A DNA stretch of 11,738 nucleotides from assembly GCF_021151785.1 (NCBI RefSeq), contig NZ_JAGKWP010000076.1:1-11738 (forward strand), read 5' to 3'. A program made the position numbers and the translations under genes. Below are positions 1-6,609 of this stretch, piece after piece (within the stretch, counting starts at the first letter, position 1; the number at the start of each line of letters is the position of its first letter). A model generated the notes under the pieces. That model saw only the letters and a program-made list of their open reading frames with translations, was not told the origin of the DNA and searched no databases. The stretch is from Flavobacterium sp. Its GTDB lineage: Bacteria; Bacteroidota; Bacteroidia; Flavobacteriales; Flavobacteriaceae.

Positions 1-18
1 TGAAACAAATAACTTTAA

Positions 19-1188
19 ATGGAAAAAATATTTAATAATACTGAAAATGCCTTCATTTTAAAATCTGATGCGGAATTAAATAGAGCTCATTTCTTATTTA
101 AAATGATTGGAAATCCCTCTCTAGTTAAAGTAGGAACGTCATTAACTAATTTTGCTTTGAAACTGCACTTACCTGTTGAAGGATTGATTAGAAAAACAGT
201 TTTTGATCATTTTTGTGGAGGTATCAATGAACAAGACTGCTTAAAAGTTGTTGATAAAATGTATGCTAAAGGAGTTTCTTCTGTTCTTGATTATTCTGTG
301 GAAGGTAAAGAAGAGGAGGAACAATTTGATGCTGCATTAGAAATGACTTTACGTACGATTGATTTTTCTAAAGCCAGTCAGGCTATTCCTTTTGCTGTTT
401 TTAAACCTACTGGTTTAGGAAGAATTGATTTGTATGAAAAAGTGGGAGCAAAATTAACTTTGAATTCTTCTGAACAAAGTGAGTGGAATAGAGTAGTGGC
501 TCGTTTTGAAAAGGTTTGCCAATATGCCTTTGATAAAGATGTTACTATTTTAATTGATGGTGAAGAAACATGGATGCAAGATGCTGCTGATCAGTTGGTT
601 GAGCGAATGATGGAGCTGTATAATAAAGAAAAAGCTTTGATTTTTAATACCTTACAAATGTATCGTTGGGATCGTTTAGATTATCTAAAAAGTTTACATG
701 AACGTGCTAAATTAAAGGGATATCACATTGGTATGAAACTGGTTCGTGGTGCATACATGGAAAAAGAAGCAAAACGTGCAGCAGAAAAAGGGTATAAAAA
801 TCCTATTTGTTCATCTAAACAAGCAACTGACGACAACTTTAATGCTGCAGTTAGCTACATGATGGAGCATATTGAATCAATGGCAATTTTTGCGGGTACT
901 CATAATGAAGATAGTTCTTATTTAGTTATGAAATTAATGATTGAAAAGGGCCTCTCTAAGGATGATAAAAGAGTATGGTTTGGTCAATTATATGGAATGA
1001 GTGATAATATCAGCTATAATTTGGCTGCTGCAGGTTATAATGTAGCTAAATATTTGCCCTTTGGCCCTGTTCGAGATGTTATGCCTTATTTAATTAGACG
1101 AGCACAAGAAAACACATCAGTTGCTGGACAAACTGGAAGAGAATTGTCTTTAATTATTGCCGAGAGAAATAGAAGAAAATTGAAATAA
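19..1188 (+). CDS. Proline dehydrogenase (monofunctional, FAD-dependent)
   Basis: The product (389 aa) should oxidise L-proline to delta-1-pyrroline-5-carboxylate with FAD as cofactor, the first step of proline breakdown to glutamate. The C-terminal half carries the family's characteristic blocks in order: KLVRGAYMEKE (residues 240-250), AGTHNEDSS (292-300), FGQLYGMSDN (321-330), and the substrate-binding helix YLIRRAQEN (357-365) just after PFGPVRDVMP. The length suits a stand-alone proline dehydrogenase, with no fused P5C dehydrogenase domain as in PutA. The N-terminal ~85 residues are less conserved and helical, as in other single-domain members. The ATG at 19 follows an A-rich leader without Shine-Dalgarno, normal for Bacteroidota. 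Only 18 bases lie upstream, so its promoter or upstream partner cannot be seen. It ends at a strong bidirectional terminator at 1202-1236. The P5C dehydrogenase partner is not in this window. Identity is secure from motifs. Confidence 0.95.
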   Translation: MEKIFNNTENAFILKSDAELNRAHFLFKMIGNPSLVKVGTSLTNFALKLHLPVEGLIRKTVFDHFCGGINEQDCLKVVDKMYAKGVSSVLDYSVEGKEEEEQFDAALEMTLRTIDFSKASQAIPFAVFKPTGLGRIDLYEKVGAKLTLNSSEQSEWNRVVARFEKVCQYAFDKDVTILIDGEETWMQDAADQLVERMMELYNKEKALIFNTLQMYRWDRLDYLKSLHERAKLKGYHIGMKLVRGAYMEKEAKRAAEKGYKNPICSSKQATDDNFNAAVSYMMEHIESMAIFAGTHNEDSSYLVMKLMIEKGLSKDDKRVWFGQLYGMSDNISYNLAAAGYNVAKYLPFGPVRDVMPYLIRRAQENTSVAGQTGRELSLIIAERNRRKLK

Positions 1189-1201
1189 GAATCATTTCTA
1201 T

Positions 1202-1236
1202 AAAAAAAGACTAAGCTAGAGCTTAGTCTTTTTTTT
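1202..1236. terminator. Bidirectional intrinsic terminator between convergent genes
   Basis: A perfect 10-bp stem (AGACTAAGCT, 1208-1217, with AGCTTAGTCT, 1220-1229) closes a 2-nt loop. It is flanked by an A-run on the left (1202-1208) and a T-run on the right (1229-1236). It therefore works as an intrinsic terminator on either strand: for the proline dehydrogenase gene ending at 1188 on the plus strand and for the small minus-strand gene ending at 1223. The stop codon of the small gene (1223-1225) and its last three sense codons lie inside the hairpin and its T-run. Confidence 0.9.
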
Positions 1237-1357
1237 CATTATTATTCATCATAAAAAAAACAGCGCCAACTAAGGCTATAATAACTAATGCAAAAACAAC
1301 TGTCATTATAATAGCGCCGTTACTCCAAGAATACAAAGGCACAAATAAATTTTTCAT
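1223..1357 (-). CDS. Small single-span membrane protein (44 aa), function unknown
   Basis: This reading frame starts with ATG at 1357 and ends with TAA at 1223, encoding 44 residues. It begins MKNLFVPLYSWSNGA, continues with a hydrophobic stretch of about 21 residues (roughly 16-37, rich in I, V, L, F and A), and ends in a polar, charged tail, MNNNEKKD. That is the shape of a small one-pass inner-membrane protein. An in-frame TAA eight codons upstream leaves this ATG as the natural start. Support for it being real: a flavobacterial -7 element (TAAATTTG, 1388-1381) at a suitable distance, a terminator at its end, and a coherent membrane topology. I do not recognise a family. Similar 40-50 residue proteins with an aromatic N-terminus are, as far as I recall, annotated as hypothetical in Flavobacteriaceae. 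A palindrome upstream suggests regulation by a Crp/Fnr-type protein. Confidence 0.7.
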   Translation of the reverse strand: MKNLFVPLYSWSNGAIIMTVVFALVIIALVGAVFFMMNNNEKKD

Positions 1358-1380
1358 AGGAGTTAGTTTTAAAATTTAAT

Positions 1381-1388
1381 CAAATTTA
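1381..1388 (-). promoter_or_regulatory. Predicted -7 promoter element of the 44-aa gene
   Basis: The minus strand reads TAAATTTG, an exact match to the Bacteroidota -7 consensus TAnnTTTG. The predicted transcription start is near 1376, leaving a leader of about 18-20 nt before the ATG at 1357. There is no exact TTG at -33; a TTA lies 18 nt upstream of the -7 element. A weak -33 would fit a promoter that needs an activator. Confidence 0.5.
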
Positions 1389-1411
1389 ACATCTATAATT
1401 ATTAAATAACA

Positions 1412-1423
1412 TGATAATTATCA
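1412..1423. promoter_or_regulatory. Perfect palindrome TGATAATTATCA, candidate Crp/Fnr-family site
   Basis: TGATAATTATCA is a perfect 12-bp palindrome. Read as TGAT-N4-ATCA it matches the core of the Crp/Fnr-family consensus TTGAT-N4-ATCAA, lacking only the outermost T and A. Its centre (1417.5) is about 40-42 bases upstream of the start predicted from the -7 element at 1381-1388, the usual class II activator position. It also resembles Fur half-sites, but the spacing is 3 bp too short for the 7-1-7 Fur motif. Binding is inferred only from the sequence. Confidence 0.35.
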
Positions 1424-1441
1424 GTTACTTCTGATTTAATA

Positions 1442-1849
1442 TTATAAAAATTTTGATTTTATTTCTGGTGATGGTATCAAACAAGTATCTTTTTTTCCAT
1501 ACCATTTATATCTATTTTTTGCTATATAATCGTAAACCAAATTTATTATTGCATAAGGCATTAAATTGAATATTAAAATCCATTTATAGGATGACTTTAA
1601 ATTTTTTAAAATAGTAAAAATTGCTTCTGATTTGACGTAATAAGCAATTCCAGGTTCATATAAAATAATACTATCAAAAGTAGGCTGTATTCCTAAATAC
1701 TTTATGATTTCTTGTCCTTTTTCACTTTGAATAGCTACAAAACGGAAAATATCCTGTTCATCATGTTTTATTATGAAGTTAACTTTTTCATCACAATAAT
1801 TACAAACCCCATCAAAAAGGACAATTTTTTTATTTTCTGGAAATTCCAT
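1442..1849 (-). CDS. DCC1-like thiol-disulfide oxidoreductase family protein (DUF393)
   Basis: The protein (135 aa) belongs to the DCC/DUF393 family, named for the N-terminal Asp-Cys-Cys signature. Here the motif is LFDGVCNYC (residues 11-19), with a CxxC pair at C16 and C19 as in thioredoxin-fold redox proteins. Further family marks are FVAIQSEKG (37-45), the IILYEPG strand (61-67) and a C-terminal WYGKKDTCLIPSPE segment with a third cysteine, C123. No signal peptide is seen, so it is probably cytosolic. The hydrophobic stretch 89-105 belongs to the family fold rather than to a clear membrane span. Its substrate is unknown; a thiol-disulfide exchange role is inferred from the CxxC and the predicted fold. 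It follows mutS2 on the same strand with a 52-bp gap containing a TAnnTTTG element, so it may have its own promoter. Confidence 0.85.
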   Translation of the reverse strand: MEFPENKKIVLFDGVCNYCDEKVNFIIKHDEQDIFRFVAIQSEKGQEIIKYLGIQPTFDSIILYEPGIAYYVKSEAIFTILKNLKSSYKWILIFNLMPYAIINLVYDYIAKNRYKWYGKKDTCLIPSPEIKSKFL

Positions 1850-1884
1850 AATTAATCAATCTGGTAAAATATAAATAAATAAGC

Positions 1885-1892
1885 CAAATTTA
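1885..1892 (-). promoter_or_regulatory. Predicted -7 promoter element of the DCC-family gene
   Basis: The minus strand reads TAAATTTG, an exact TAnnTTTG match in the 52-bp gap between the mutS2 stop and the ATG at 1849. The predicted start near 1880 gives a leader of about 30 nt. No clear TTG -33 element is seen; that region falls inside the 3' end of mutS2. Confidence 0.4.
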
Positions 1893-1901
1893 ACTTAACT
1901 T

Positions 1902-4070
1902 TTAAAGAGGTTGAATCCATTCTAATTCATCAATAGCAACTTTTGAAGTAAAAATTCCATAATTTACAATAGCTTTATTTTTTTCAATTTTATCAATTGT
2001 TCCAATAGACTTACCTTCTTTCATGCGCACACGATCACCAATTTTCAAAGTAACTTTTGGTTTGTTTTCCTCAGCTTTTTGTTCTTTTATTTTTTTCTCT
2101 TTTTTCTCTTTTCTAATTTCTTCTACCTTCTCCTTAACTTCGGCTACAACTTGTTTTTCGATTACTTCTTTTTGCTTTTTCTCTTTTGCAGATATTTTTT
2201 TTCTTTTTGAGTTTTCAATCTCAACCATCTTTAAAAATTCTCCAATAAGTGACTTTTTATCTTTGTTATTAAAATATTTTTCTGCTATATCATCAATTCT
2301 TTGCCCCATGTAAATCAATCGCTGATTGGCATCATACATTTCTTGATAGCGTTCTAATTTCTCTTGAATCTTTGCATTTATTTTTTCCATTTTTTGGCTT
2401 TCTTCTCTGGCCTTGGATTCTTCTTCTTTTAAAATAGTAGATGTTTTTTCAAGTTTAGAGCGCTCCTTTTGTAGTGTAGCAATGGTTTTATCAAAACGTA
2501 CTTTTGTATTTTCAATTTTCTTTTTAGCACGATTGATTAGTCCATAAGGAATACCATTTTTCTGAGCAACTTCAAATGTAAAGGAACTACCCGGTTGCCC
2601 TAAGTGAAGTTTGAACATCGGTTCTAACGATTTTTCATCAAATAGCATGTTTGCATTACTTGCAAAAGGTAGTTCATTTGCTAAAATTTTTAAATTGGTA
2701 TAATGTGTTGTAATAATACCAAAAGCTTCACGTGCATAAAATTCCTCTAAAAAAGTTTCGGCTAATGCACCACCTAATTCTGGGTCAGATCCAGTACCAA
2801 ATTCGTCAATCAAAAATAAAGTTTTCGCATTACATTTTTTCAAGAAATAATTCATGTTTTTTAAACGATAACTATATGTACTTAAATGATTTTCAATAGA
2901 TTGATTGTCTCCAATATCTGTTAAAATTCGATCAAACAAAAAAGTCTGACTTCTTTCATGCACTGGAATAAGCATCCCTGATTGTAGCATCAATTGTAAT
3001 AAACCTACCGTTTTAAGCGAAATTGTTTTTCCACCTGCATTTGGGCCAGATATAACTATAATTCGGTTTTCGTTTTCTAGTTCAATAGTTTGGGGAAAAG
3101 TAGCTTTGCCTTCTTCTTTGTTTTTTAAAAATAGAATTGGATGATAAGCTTCTTTAAAAAAAAGCTTTTTTTCTTCAGTTATTGTTGGAAGTACACCATT
3201 TATTTTTCGTGCATATTTTGCTTTTGAAGCAATGACATCAATATCACTCAAAAAATTTTGATAATGAAGTAGCGTAGAAACGTAGGGGCGTATACAAGCT
3301 GATAAATTCCTTAAAATTTTGATAATCTCTTCTCTTTCCTCATATTCTAAATTATTAAGTTCTCTTGAAAATTTTAACGTAGCTTCGGGTTCAATATATG
3401 CAATGCTGCCTGTTTTTGAATTACCTAAAATTGTACCTTTTACTTTCTTTCTATACATGGCCGAAACAGCAAGTACTCGTCGGTTGTCTACTATGGTTTC
3501 TCTAATTTCATCAAGATAGCCTAATGAGTTATAATGTGACAAGGCCATACCAAAACTTTGATTGATTTTACCTCGAACTAATTGTATATTTCGTCTAATA
3601 TTAATCAAATCTGGTGAAGCGTCGTCTTTAATTTCACCATATTTATCTACAATTTCATCGATTGCTCTGGCAATAACAGTTGTAAATTCAATTTGTAATG
3701 ATTTTTGAAATAATTGCGGGTAATAATCCTTGAATTTTTTCAGGTAAATAATATATTGATTAGCCGTTTTATTGATTTGATAAATTTTACGAATACTTGC
3801 TAATTCCAGAAAACTATCTTCAATAGCTAAGAGTTTCAAATCTTGTGTAATGGTTTCAAACCCATGATTAGGTAAAGCATTGTTATTTGAAAAAGAAGCT
3901 AAATACTCGTTTGTATAAGCTAGTTCGGCTAGTAATGTTTCTTTCTCTTTGAAAGGTTGAATTTGTAACGCTTTTTCACTTCCGATTTCAGTATTACAAC
4001 TTTCTGAAATAGTTTGAAGTAGCGTATGAAATTCTAAATCTTTTAGGGTCTTTTCGTTTATAGCAATCAT
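1902..4070 (-). CDS. mutS2: MutS2-family ATPase lacking the Smr domain
   Basis: The 722-aa protein has the MutS2 architecture: a helical core/lever region (about 1-300), then the ABC-type ATPase with Walker A GPNAGGKT (342-349), the STYSYRLKNM segment (397-406), Walker B LFLIDEFGTGSDP (418-430) and ITTHYTNLK (453-461). A long coiled coil follows (about 510-600), then a Lys/Glu-rich linker (about 620-672) and a small KOW-like beta domain (674-722, LKIGDRVRMKEGKSIGTID). It lacks the mismatch-recognition domain of true MutS. MutS2 proteins suppress recombination and, in Bacillus, act on collided ribosomes. The usual C-terminal Smr domain is absent: the protein stops right after the KOW-like domain, and the downstream 52 bp has no room for one. 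I recall Bacteroidota homologues of similar length, so this is probably a lineage form rather than a truncation. It starts at ATG 4070, about 15 nt from its predicted transcription start. Confidence 0.93.
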   Translation of the reverse strand: MIAINEKTLKDLEFHTLLQTISESCNTEIGSEKALQIQPFKEKETLLAELAYTNEYLASFSNNNALPNHGFETITQDLKLLAIEDSFLELASIRKIYQINKTANQYIIYLKKFKDYYPQLFQKSLQIEFTTVIARAIDEIVDKYGEIKDDASPDLINIRRNIQLVRGKINQSFGMALSHYNSLGYLDEIRETIVDNRRVLAVSAMYRKKVKGTILGNSKTGSIAYIEPEATLKFSRELNNLEYEEREEIIKILRNLSACIRPYVSTLLHYQNFLSDIDVIASKAKYARKINGVLPTITEEKKLFFKEAYHPILFLKNKEEGKATFPQTIELENENRIIVISGPNAGGKTISLKTVGLLQLMLQSGMLIPVHERSQTFLFDRILTDIGDNQSIENHLSTYSYRLKNMNYFLKKCNAKTLFLIDEFGTGSDPELGGALAETFLEEFYAREAFGIITTHYTNLKILANELPFASNANMLFDEKSLEPMFKLHLGQPGSSFTFEVAQKNGIPYGLINRAKKKIENTKVRFDKTIATLQKERSKLEKTSTILKEEESKAREESQKMEKINAKIQEKLERYQEMYDANQRLIYMGQRIDDIAEKYFNNKDKKSLIGEFLKMVEIENSKRKKISAKEKKQKEVIEKQVVAEVKEKVEEIRKEKKEKKIKEQKAEENKPKVTLKIGDRVRMKEGKSIGTIDKIEKNKAIVNYGIFTSKVAIDELEWIQPL

Positions 4071-4089
4071 TTTTTAACAAGATAAAAAG

Positions 4090-4097
4090 CAAATTTA
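4090..4097 (-). promoter_or_regulatory. Predicted -7 promoter element of mutS2
   Basis: The minus strand reads TAAATTTG, an exact TAnnTTTG match. The predicted start near 4085 gives a leader of about 15 nt before the ATG at 4070. It sits back-to-back with the ung element at 4107-4114 and overlaps the left arm of the dyad at 4094-4118. Confidence 0.5.
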
Positions 4098-4118
4098 CAA
4101 AGTAATTATCTTTGTAAA
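4094..4118. repeat. Perfect 9-bp dyad between the mutS2 and ung promoters
   Basis: TTTACAAAG (4094-4102) and CTTTGTAAA (4110-4118) are perfect inverted repeats separated by TAATTAT. The arms overlap both divergent -7 elements, so a protein binding here, or a shared promoter geometry, would affect both genes. Confidence 0.6.
4107..4114 (+). promoter_or_regulatory. Predicted -7 promoter element of ung
   Basis: TATCTTTG matches TAnnTTTG exactly. The predicted start near 4119 gives a leader of about 19 nt before the ATG at 4138. No exact TTG lies in the -33 region. Confidence 0.5.
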
Positions 4119-4137
4119 AAATAAAGCTTCCACTTTT

Positions 4138-4809
4138 ATGTTAGATATAGTAGTTGATTCATCTTGGTCTGCACTTTTTGAGAAAGAAAAAGAGCAAACA
4201 TATTTTAATGAAATTCTTTTAGAAGTAGAATTAGCTTATAAACAAAGTGTCTGTTATCCTCCTATAGGACAAATTTTTAATGCATTTAAATATTGTTCCT
4301 TATCAAATTTAAAAGTGGTAATTATTGGTCAGGATCCTTATCACGGAGCAGGAGAGGCACATGGATTAGCTTTTTCTGTTCCAGAGGGTGTTGCAATTCC
4401 ACCTAGTCTAAGAAATATATTTATAGAAATTCAAAATTCGCAAAACACAGTTTTTTTTCCGAATTCTGGTAATTTAGAGCGTTGGGCAAATCAAGGTGTA
4501 TTGTTGTTAAATGCAACATTAACTGTTAAACAAAATGAGCCAAATAGTCATAAAAATATTCCTTGGCAAACCTTTACCAATCATGTGATAGAATTTATAT
4601 CTAAAGAAAAAGATGGTATTGTTTTTTTACTTTGGGGTGGTTTTGCACAAAAGAAAAAAACACTCATAGATGTTCAAAAACATTTTATTTTAGAAAGTGG
4701 TCATCCTTCTCCTTTAAGTGCAAATAGAGGTTTTTGGTTTGGTAATAATCATTTCAATAAAACAAATCAAATATTAAAAAAACAAGGTAAAAAAGAAATA
4801 GAGTGGTAA
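4138..4809 (+). CDS. ung: Uracil-DNA glycosylase, family 1
   Basis: This 223-aa enzyme removes uracil from DNA by cleaving the N-glycosidic bond, starting base excision repair after cytosine deamination or dUMP misincorporation. Family-1 motifs are all present: the water-activating loop GQDPYHG (64-70) with catalytic D66, the uracil-recognition strand LLLNATLTV (122-130) with N125, and the DNA-intercalation loop GHPSPLSANRGF (188-199) with catalytic H189. The pocket residue Y68 that excludes thymine is present. The length is normal for bacterial Ung, and the ATG at 4138 places the first motif where expected. It is divergent from mutS2 across a 67-bp gap; both are DNA-maintenance genes, but separate promoters are predicted. 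It abuts the next gene stop to stop, with no terminator between. Confidence 0.97.
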   Translation: MLDIVVDSSWSALFEKEKEQTYFNEILLEVELAYKQSVCYPPIGQIFNAFKYCSLSNLKVVIIGQDPYHGAGEAHGLAFSVPEGVAIPPSLRNIFIEIQNSQNTVFFPNSGNLERWANQGVLLLNATLTVKQNEPNSHKNIPWQTFTNHVIEFISKEKDGIVFLLWGGFAQKKKTLIDVQKHFILESGHPSPLSANRGFWFGNNHFNKTNQILKKQGKKEIEW

Positions 4810-5739
4810 TCAAAGTTTTAAAATTCCTAAAATTTCCTCGCCTAAAAATGGGCCGCCAGGATAATGTGCTGTGTAATCCATGTTTAACCAAATTTTATCA
4901 TCTTCATCTCGATGAATAAACAGTACTTTTCCTTTTGTGATTTGTTTAAAAAGTTCATTTTTAATGATATAAACCACTTGTTCAAGATCTTTTGCTTTTC
5001 CAACGTATAGTTCAGGATACATATGTTTGCCTGTATGAATTAATCGCATTGTTCCTCCAATTGATTTAATAGTTGCGGCCATTAAAATAGCATGATCGTC
5101 ACAATCACCAGAAAAATAGGTCAAACTTTCACTAGCGTTAGCAAAATATTCATCCGTTTTAGGGTCGTTAACATAGTTCCAGCGTGAATTTATTTCAGTA
5201 AAAACAGCAAAATATTGAATAAATTTTCTGTTTTCAGGTTGTGCTTTTGCTTCTTTTTTAAAATGTTTATTTACACAATATAAAGCAAAATTTCTAACCC
5301 TAGGATTTAAATAATCTACACTTTCCTCAACTCTTTTTTTATTAGGAAAGGGGAGGAGAAAATTTGCTTTTACGGCTTCTTTTTCGTAATTATCATTAGC
5401 ATTATATACAATTATTCGGTAGGCGTCAATTACTTTAAAGAAGGTGTAATTACCTTCAAGTGATGCAGCAGTAAATAGAATTAAATACAATGATAATGAG
5501 ATAAATATATATTTTCTAAAAACAATTAATACGATGAAGAAAAATAAAAATAAAAGTCCAAATAGGGCTAATTTATCAATTGGGATTTCCCAATCTAAGT
5601 CAACAATATTTTTACGAAAATAAATAAAAACAGGAATGGTTATTAAAAGCGATAAAAGCAGAACAACAAAAACAGACCACTTCTTATTTTTATAAAAAGT
5701 AGTCTGTGCGTTTGTCAATTTTGATAACCAATTGTACAT
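4810..5739 (-). CDS. Membrane-anchored transglutaminase-like (papain-fold) protein
   Basis: The 309-aa protein has three predicted membrane spans (about 22-41, 57-74 and 77-94), then a soluble region with a transglutaminase-like core near the C-terminus. The putative triad is Cys213 in YFSGDCDDHA, His239 in TGKHMYPELYVG, and Asp288 in WLNMDYTAHYPGG. The RWNYVNDP segment (186-193) before the cysteine also fits the superfamily. Lysines in the N-terminus and the RK pair between spans 2 and 3 suggest an N-in topology, which places the catalytic domain in the periplasm. Bacterial members cleave or cross-link peptides, and many have unknown substrates; none can be named here. The gene lies downstream of the binding-protein-like gene but behind a terminator. 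No exact TAnnTTTG was found just upstream (TACCTTTT overlaps the terminator), so partial readthrough may feed it. Confidence 0.82.
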   Translation of the reverse strand: MYNWLSKLTNAQTTFYKNKKWSVFVVLLLSLLITIPVFIYFRKNIVDLDWEIPIDKLALFGLLFLFFFIVLIVFRKYIFISLSLYLILFTAASLEGNYTFFKVIDAYRIIVYNANDNYEKEAVKANFLLPFPNKKRVEESVDYLNPRVRNFALYCVNKHFKKEAKAQPENRKFIQYFAVFTEINSRWNYVNDPKTDEYFANASESLTYFSGDCDDHAILMAATIKSIGGTMRLIHTGKHMYPELYVGKAKDLEQVVYIIKNELFKQITKGKVLFIHRDEDDKIWLNMDYTAHYPGGPFLGEEILGILKL

Positions 5740-5744
5740 CTCTT

Positions 5745-5773
5745 AAAATAAAAAAGGTATCAATTAAGATACC
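5745..5773 (-). terminator. Intrinsic terminator after the binding-protein-like gene
   Basis: On the minus strand, GGTATC (5773-5768) pairs with GATACC (5761-5756) around a 6-nt loop and is followed by TTTTTTATTTT. The TAA stop of the gene ending at 5764 lies inside the loop. The stem is short (6 bp, with possible flanking A/T pairing), so readthrough into the transglutaminase-like gene is plausible. Confidence 0.65.
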
Positions 5774-6609
5774 ACTTTTTCATATGTTGTTTTATTATGT
5801 ATCAAATTTAAATTAAAAAGTTGATTTTGTATGATTGAAAAGGTCTTTTCGTCTAATTGTTTCTGAGACCATTGCGTTTTTGACAACCATTCTTGAATAT
5901 CTTCAATTTTTTGGTCATAACGTGTAGCTAAATTTCGATCAATACTTGGAATATATTTGAATTCTTCAGTAGTGGTGTTAATTATGTCTAAAATTTGTTC
6001 AATAATAGCCTCATTTTCTTTTAGAAACTTATCTCTGACAGCAATAACAAAACAAGGCCAAGGCGTAGGACATTCACCTATCCTTTTGAAAGTTCCATTA
6101 TCTACAAAAGGTTTAGTTGTGAATTTTTCCCACATGAAATAATCGGCTTTCCCATTAGAAAGTGCTTCAATGGCTCCAGACACATTATTTACGATTTCAA
6201 ATTCTAACTGTTTTGTATCCCAATTTTGCCTTTCAGCATTCACTACGGCCATCAAATGAGAACCTGAACCCATGCGGCTCACGGCAACTTTCGCGTTCTT
6301 AAGATCAGAAACGGAAGAAAATGATGCTTTATTATCTACGTGAATTCCCCAGATAAGTGGTGATTCAACATAGACTTGTACAATTCGACTATCATTTCCT
6401 TCTACAATATCTTTTACTATACCTTCTGTTAGTATGATTGCAATGTCAGTTTCTTCATTTCTTAGCATTTGACACATTTTACCCGTACCTTCTGGTACAT
6501 CAGTCCATTGTAAATCAATGCCCATTTCTTCAAATTCACCACCTTCAATGCATAAATGCCAAGGTAAGTTAAAATGTTCAGGAACACCAGCAATTCTTAT
6601 TGTTTTCAT
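5764..6609 (-). CDS. Cytosolic periplasmic-binding-protein-fold protein (Ca3427-like / NMT1-THI5-like)
   Basis: The 281-aa sequence has the layout of a type 2 substrate-binding protein of the SsuA/TauA/THI5 kind. It opens with a first strand MKTIRIAGVPEHFNLPWHLC, followed by EEMGIDLQWTDVPEGTGKM (about 27-45), DIAIILTEG (55-63), VAVSRMGSGSHLM (108-120), ADYFMWEKFTT (about 155-165) and WPCFVIAVRDKF (about 184-195). There is no signal peptide or lipobox: the first residues already form the core strand, so it should stay in the cytosol. No transporter permease or ATPase gene is nearby. It resembles the Ca3427-like group known from Candida and bacteria, whose ligand I do not know. It overlaps the GNAT gene by 4 bp (ATGA), implying translational coupling. 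Fold assignment is good; function is unknown. Confidence 0.8.
   Translation of the reverse strand: MKTIRIAGVPEHFNLPWHLCIEGGEFEEMGIDLQWTDVPEGTGKMCQMLRNEETDIAIILTEGIVKDIVEGNDSRIVQVYVESPLIWGIHVDNKASFSSVSDLKNAKVAVSRMGSGSHLMAVVNAERQNWDTKQLEFEIVNNVSGAIEALSNGKADYFMWEKFTTKPFVDNGTFKRIGECPTPWPCFVIAVRDKFLKENEAIIEQILDIINTTTEEFKYIPSIDRNLATRYDQKIEDIQEWLSKTQWSQKQLDEKTFSIIQNQLFNLNLIHNKTTYEKVVS

Noticed and set aside
2080..2200. Repetitive TTTTTCTCTTTT-like tracts that suggest a simple repeat
   Set aside because: These are the complement of lysine- and glutamate-rich codons in the MutS2 linker; the units are irregular and coding.
2023..2313. Plus-strand open frame of 96 codons rich in Phe and Ser opposite the end of mutS2
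   Set aside because: It is the antisense of the Lys/Glu-rich linker and coiled coil of mutS2; the composition is explained by reverse-complemented AAA/GAA codons.
3319..3519. Plus-strand 66-codon frame
   Set aside because: Lies wholly inside mutS2 on the opposite strand, with no promoter and no recognisable motif.
5957..6142. Plus-strand 61-codon frame
   Set aside because: Antisense to the binding-protein-like gene, with no supporting signals.
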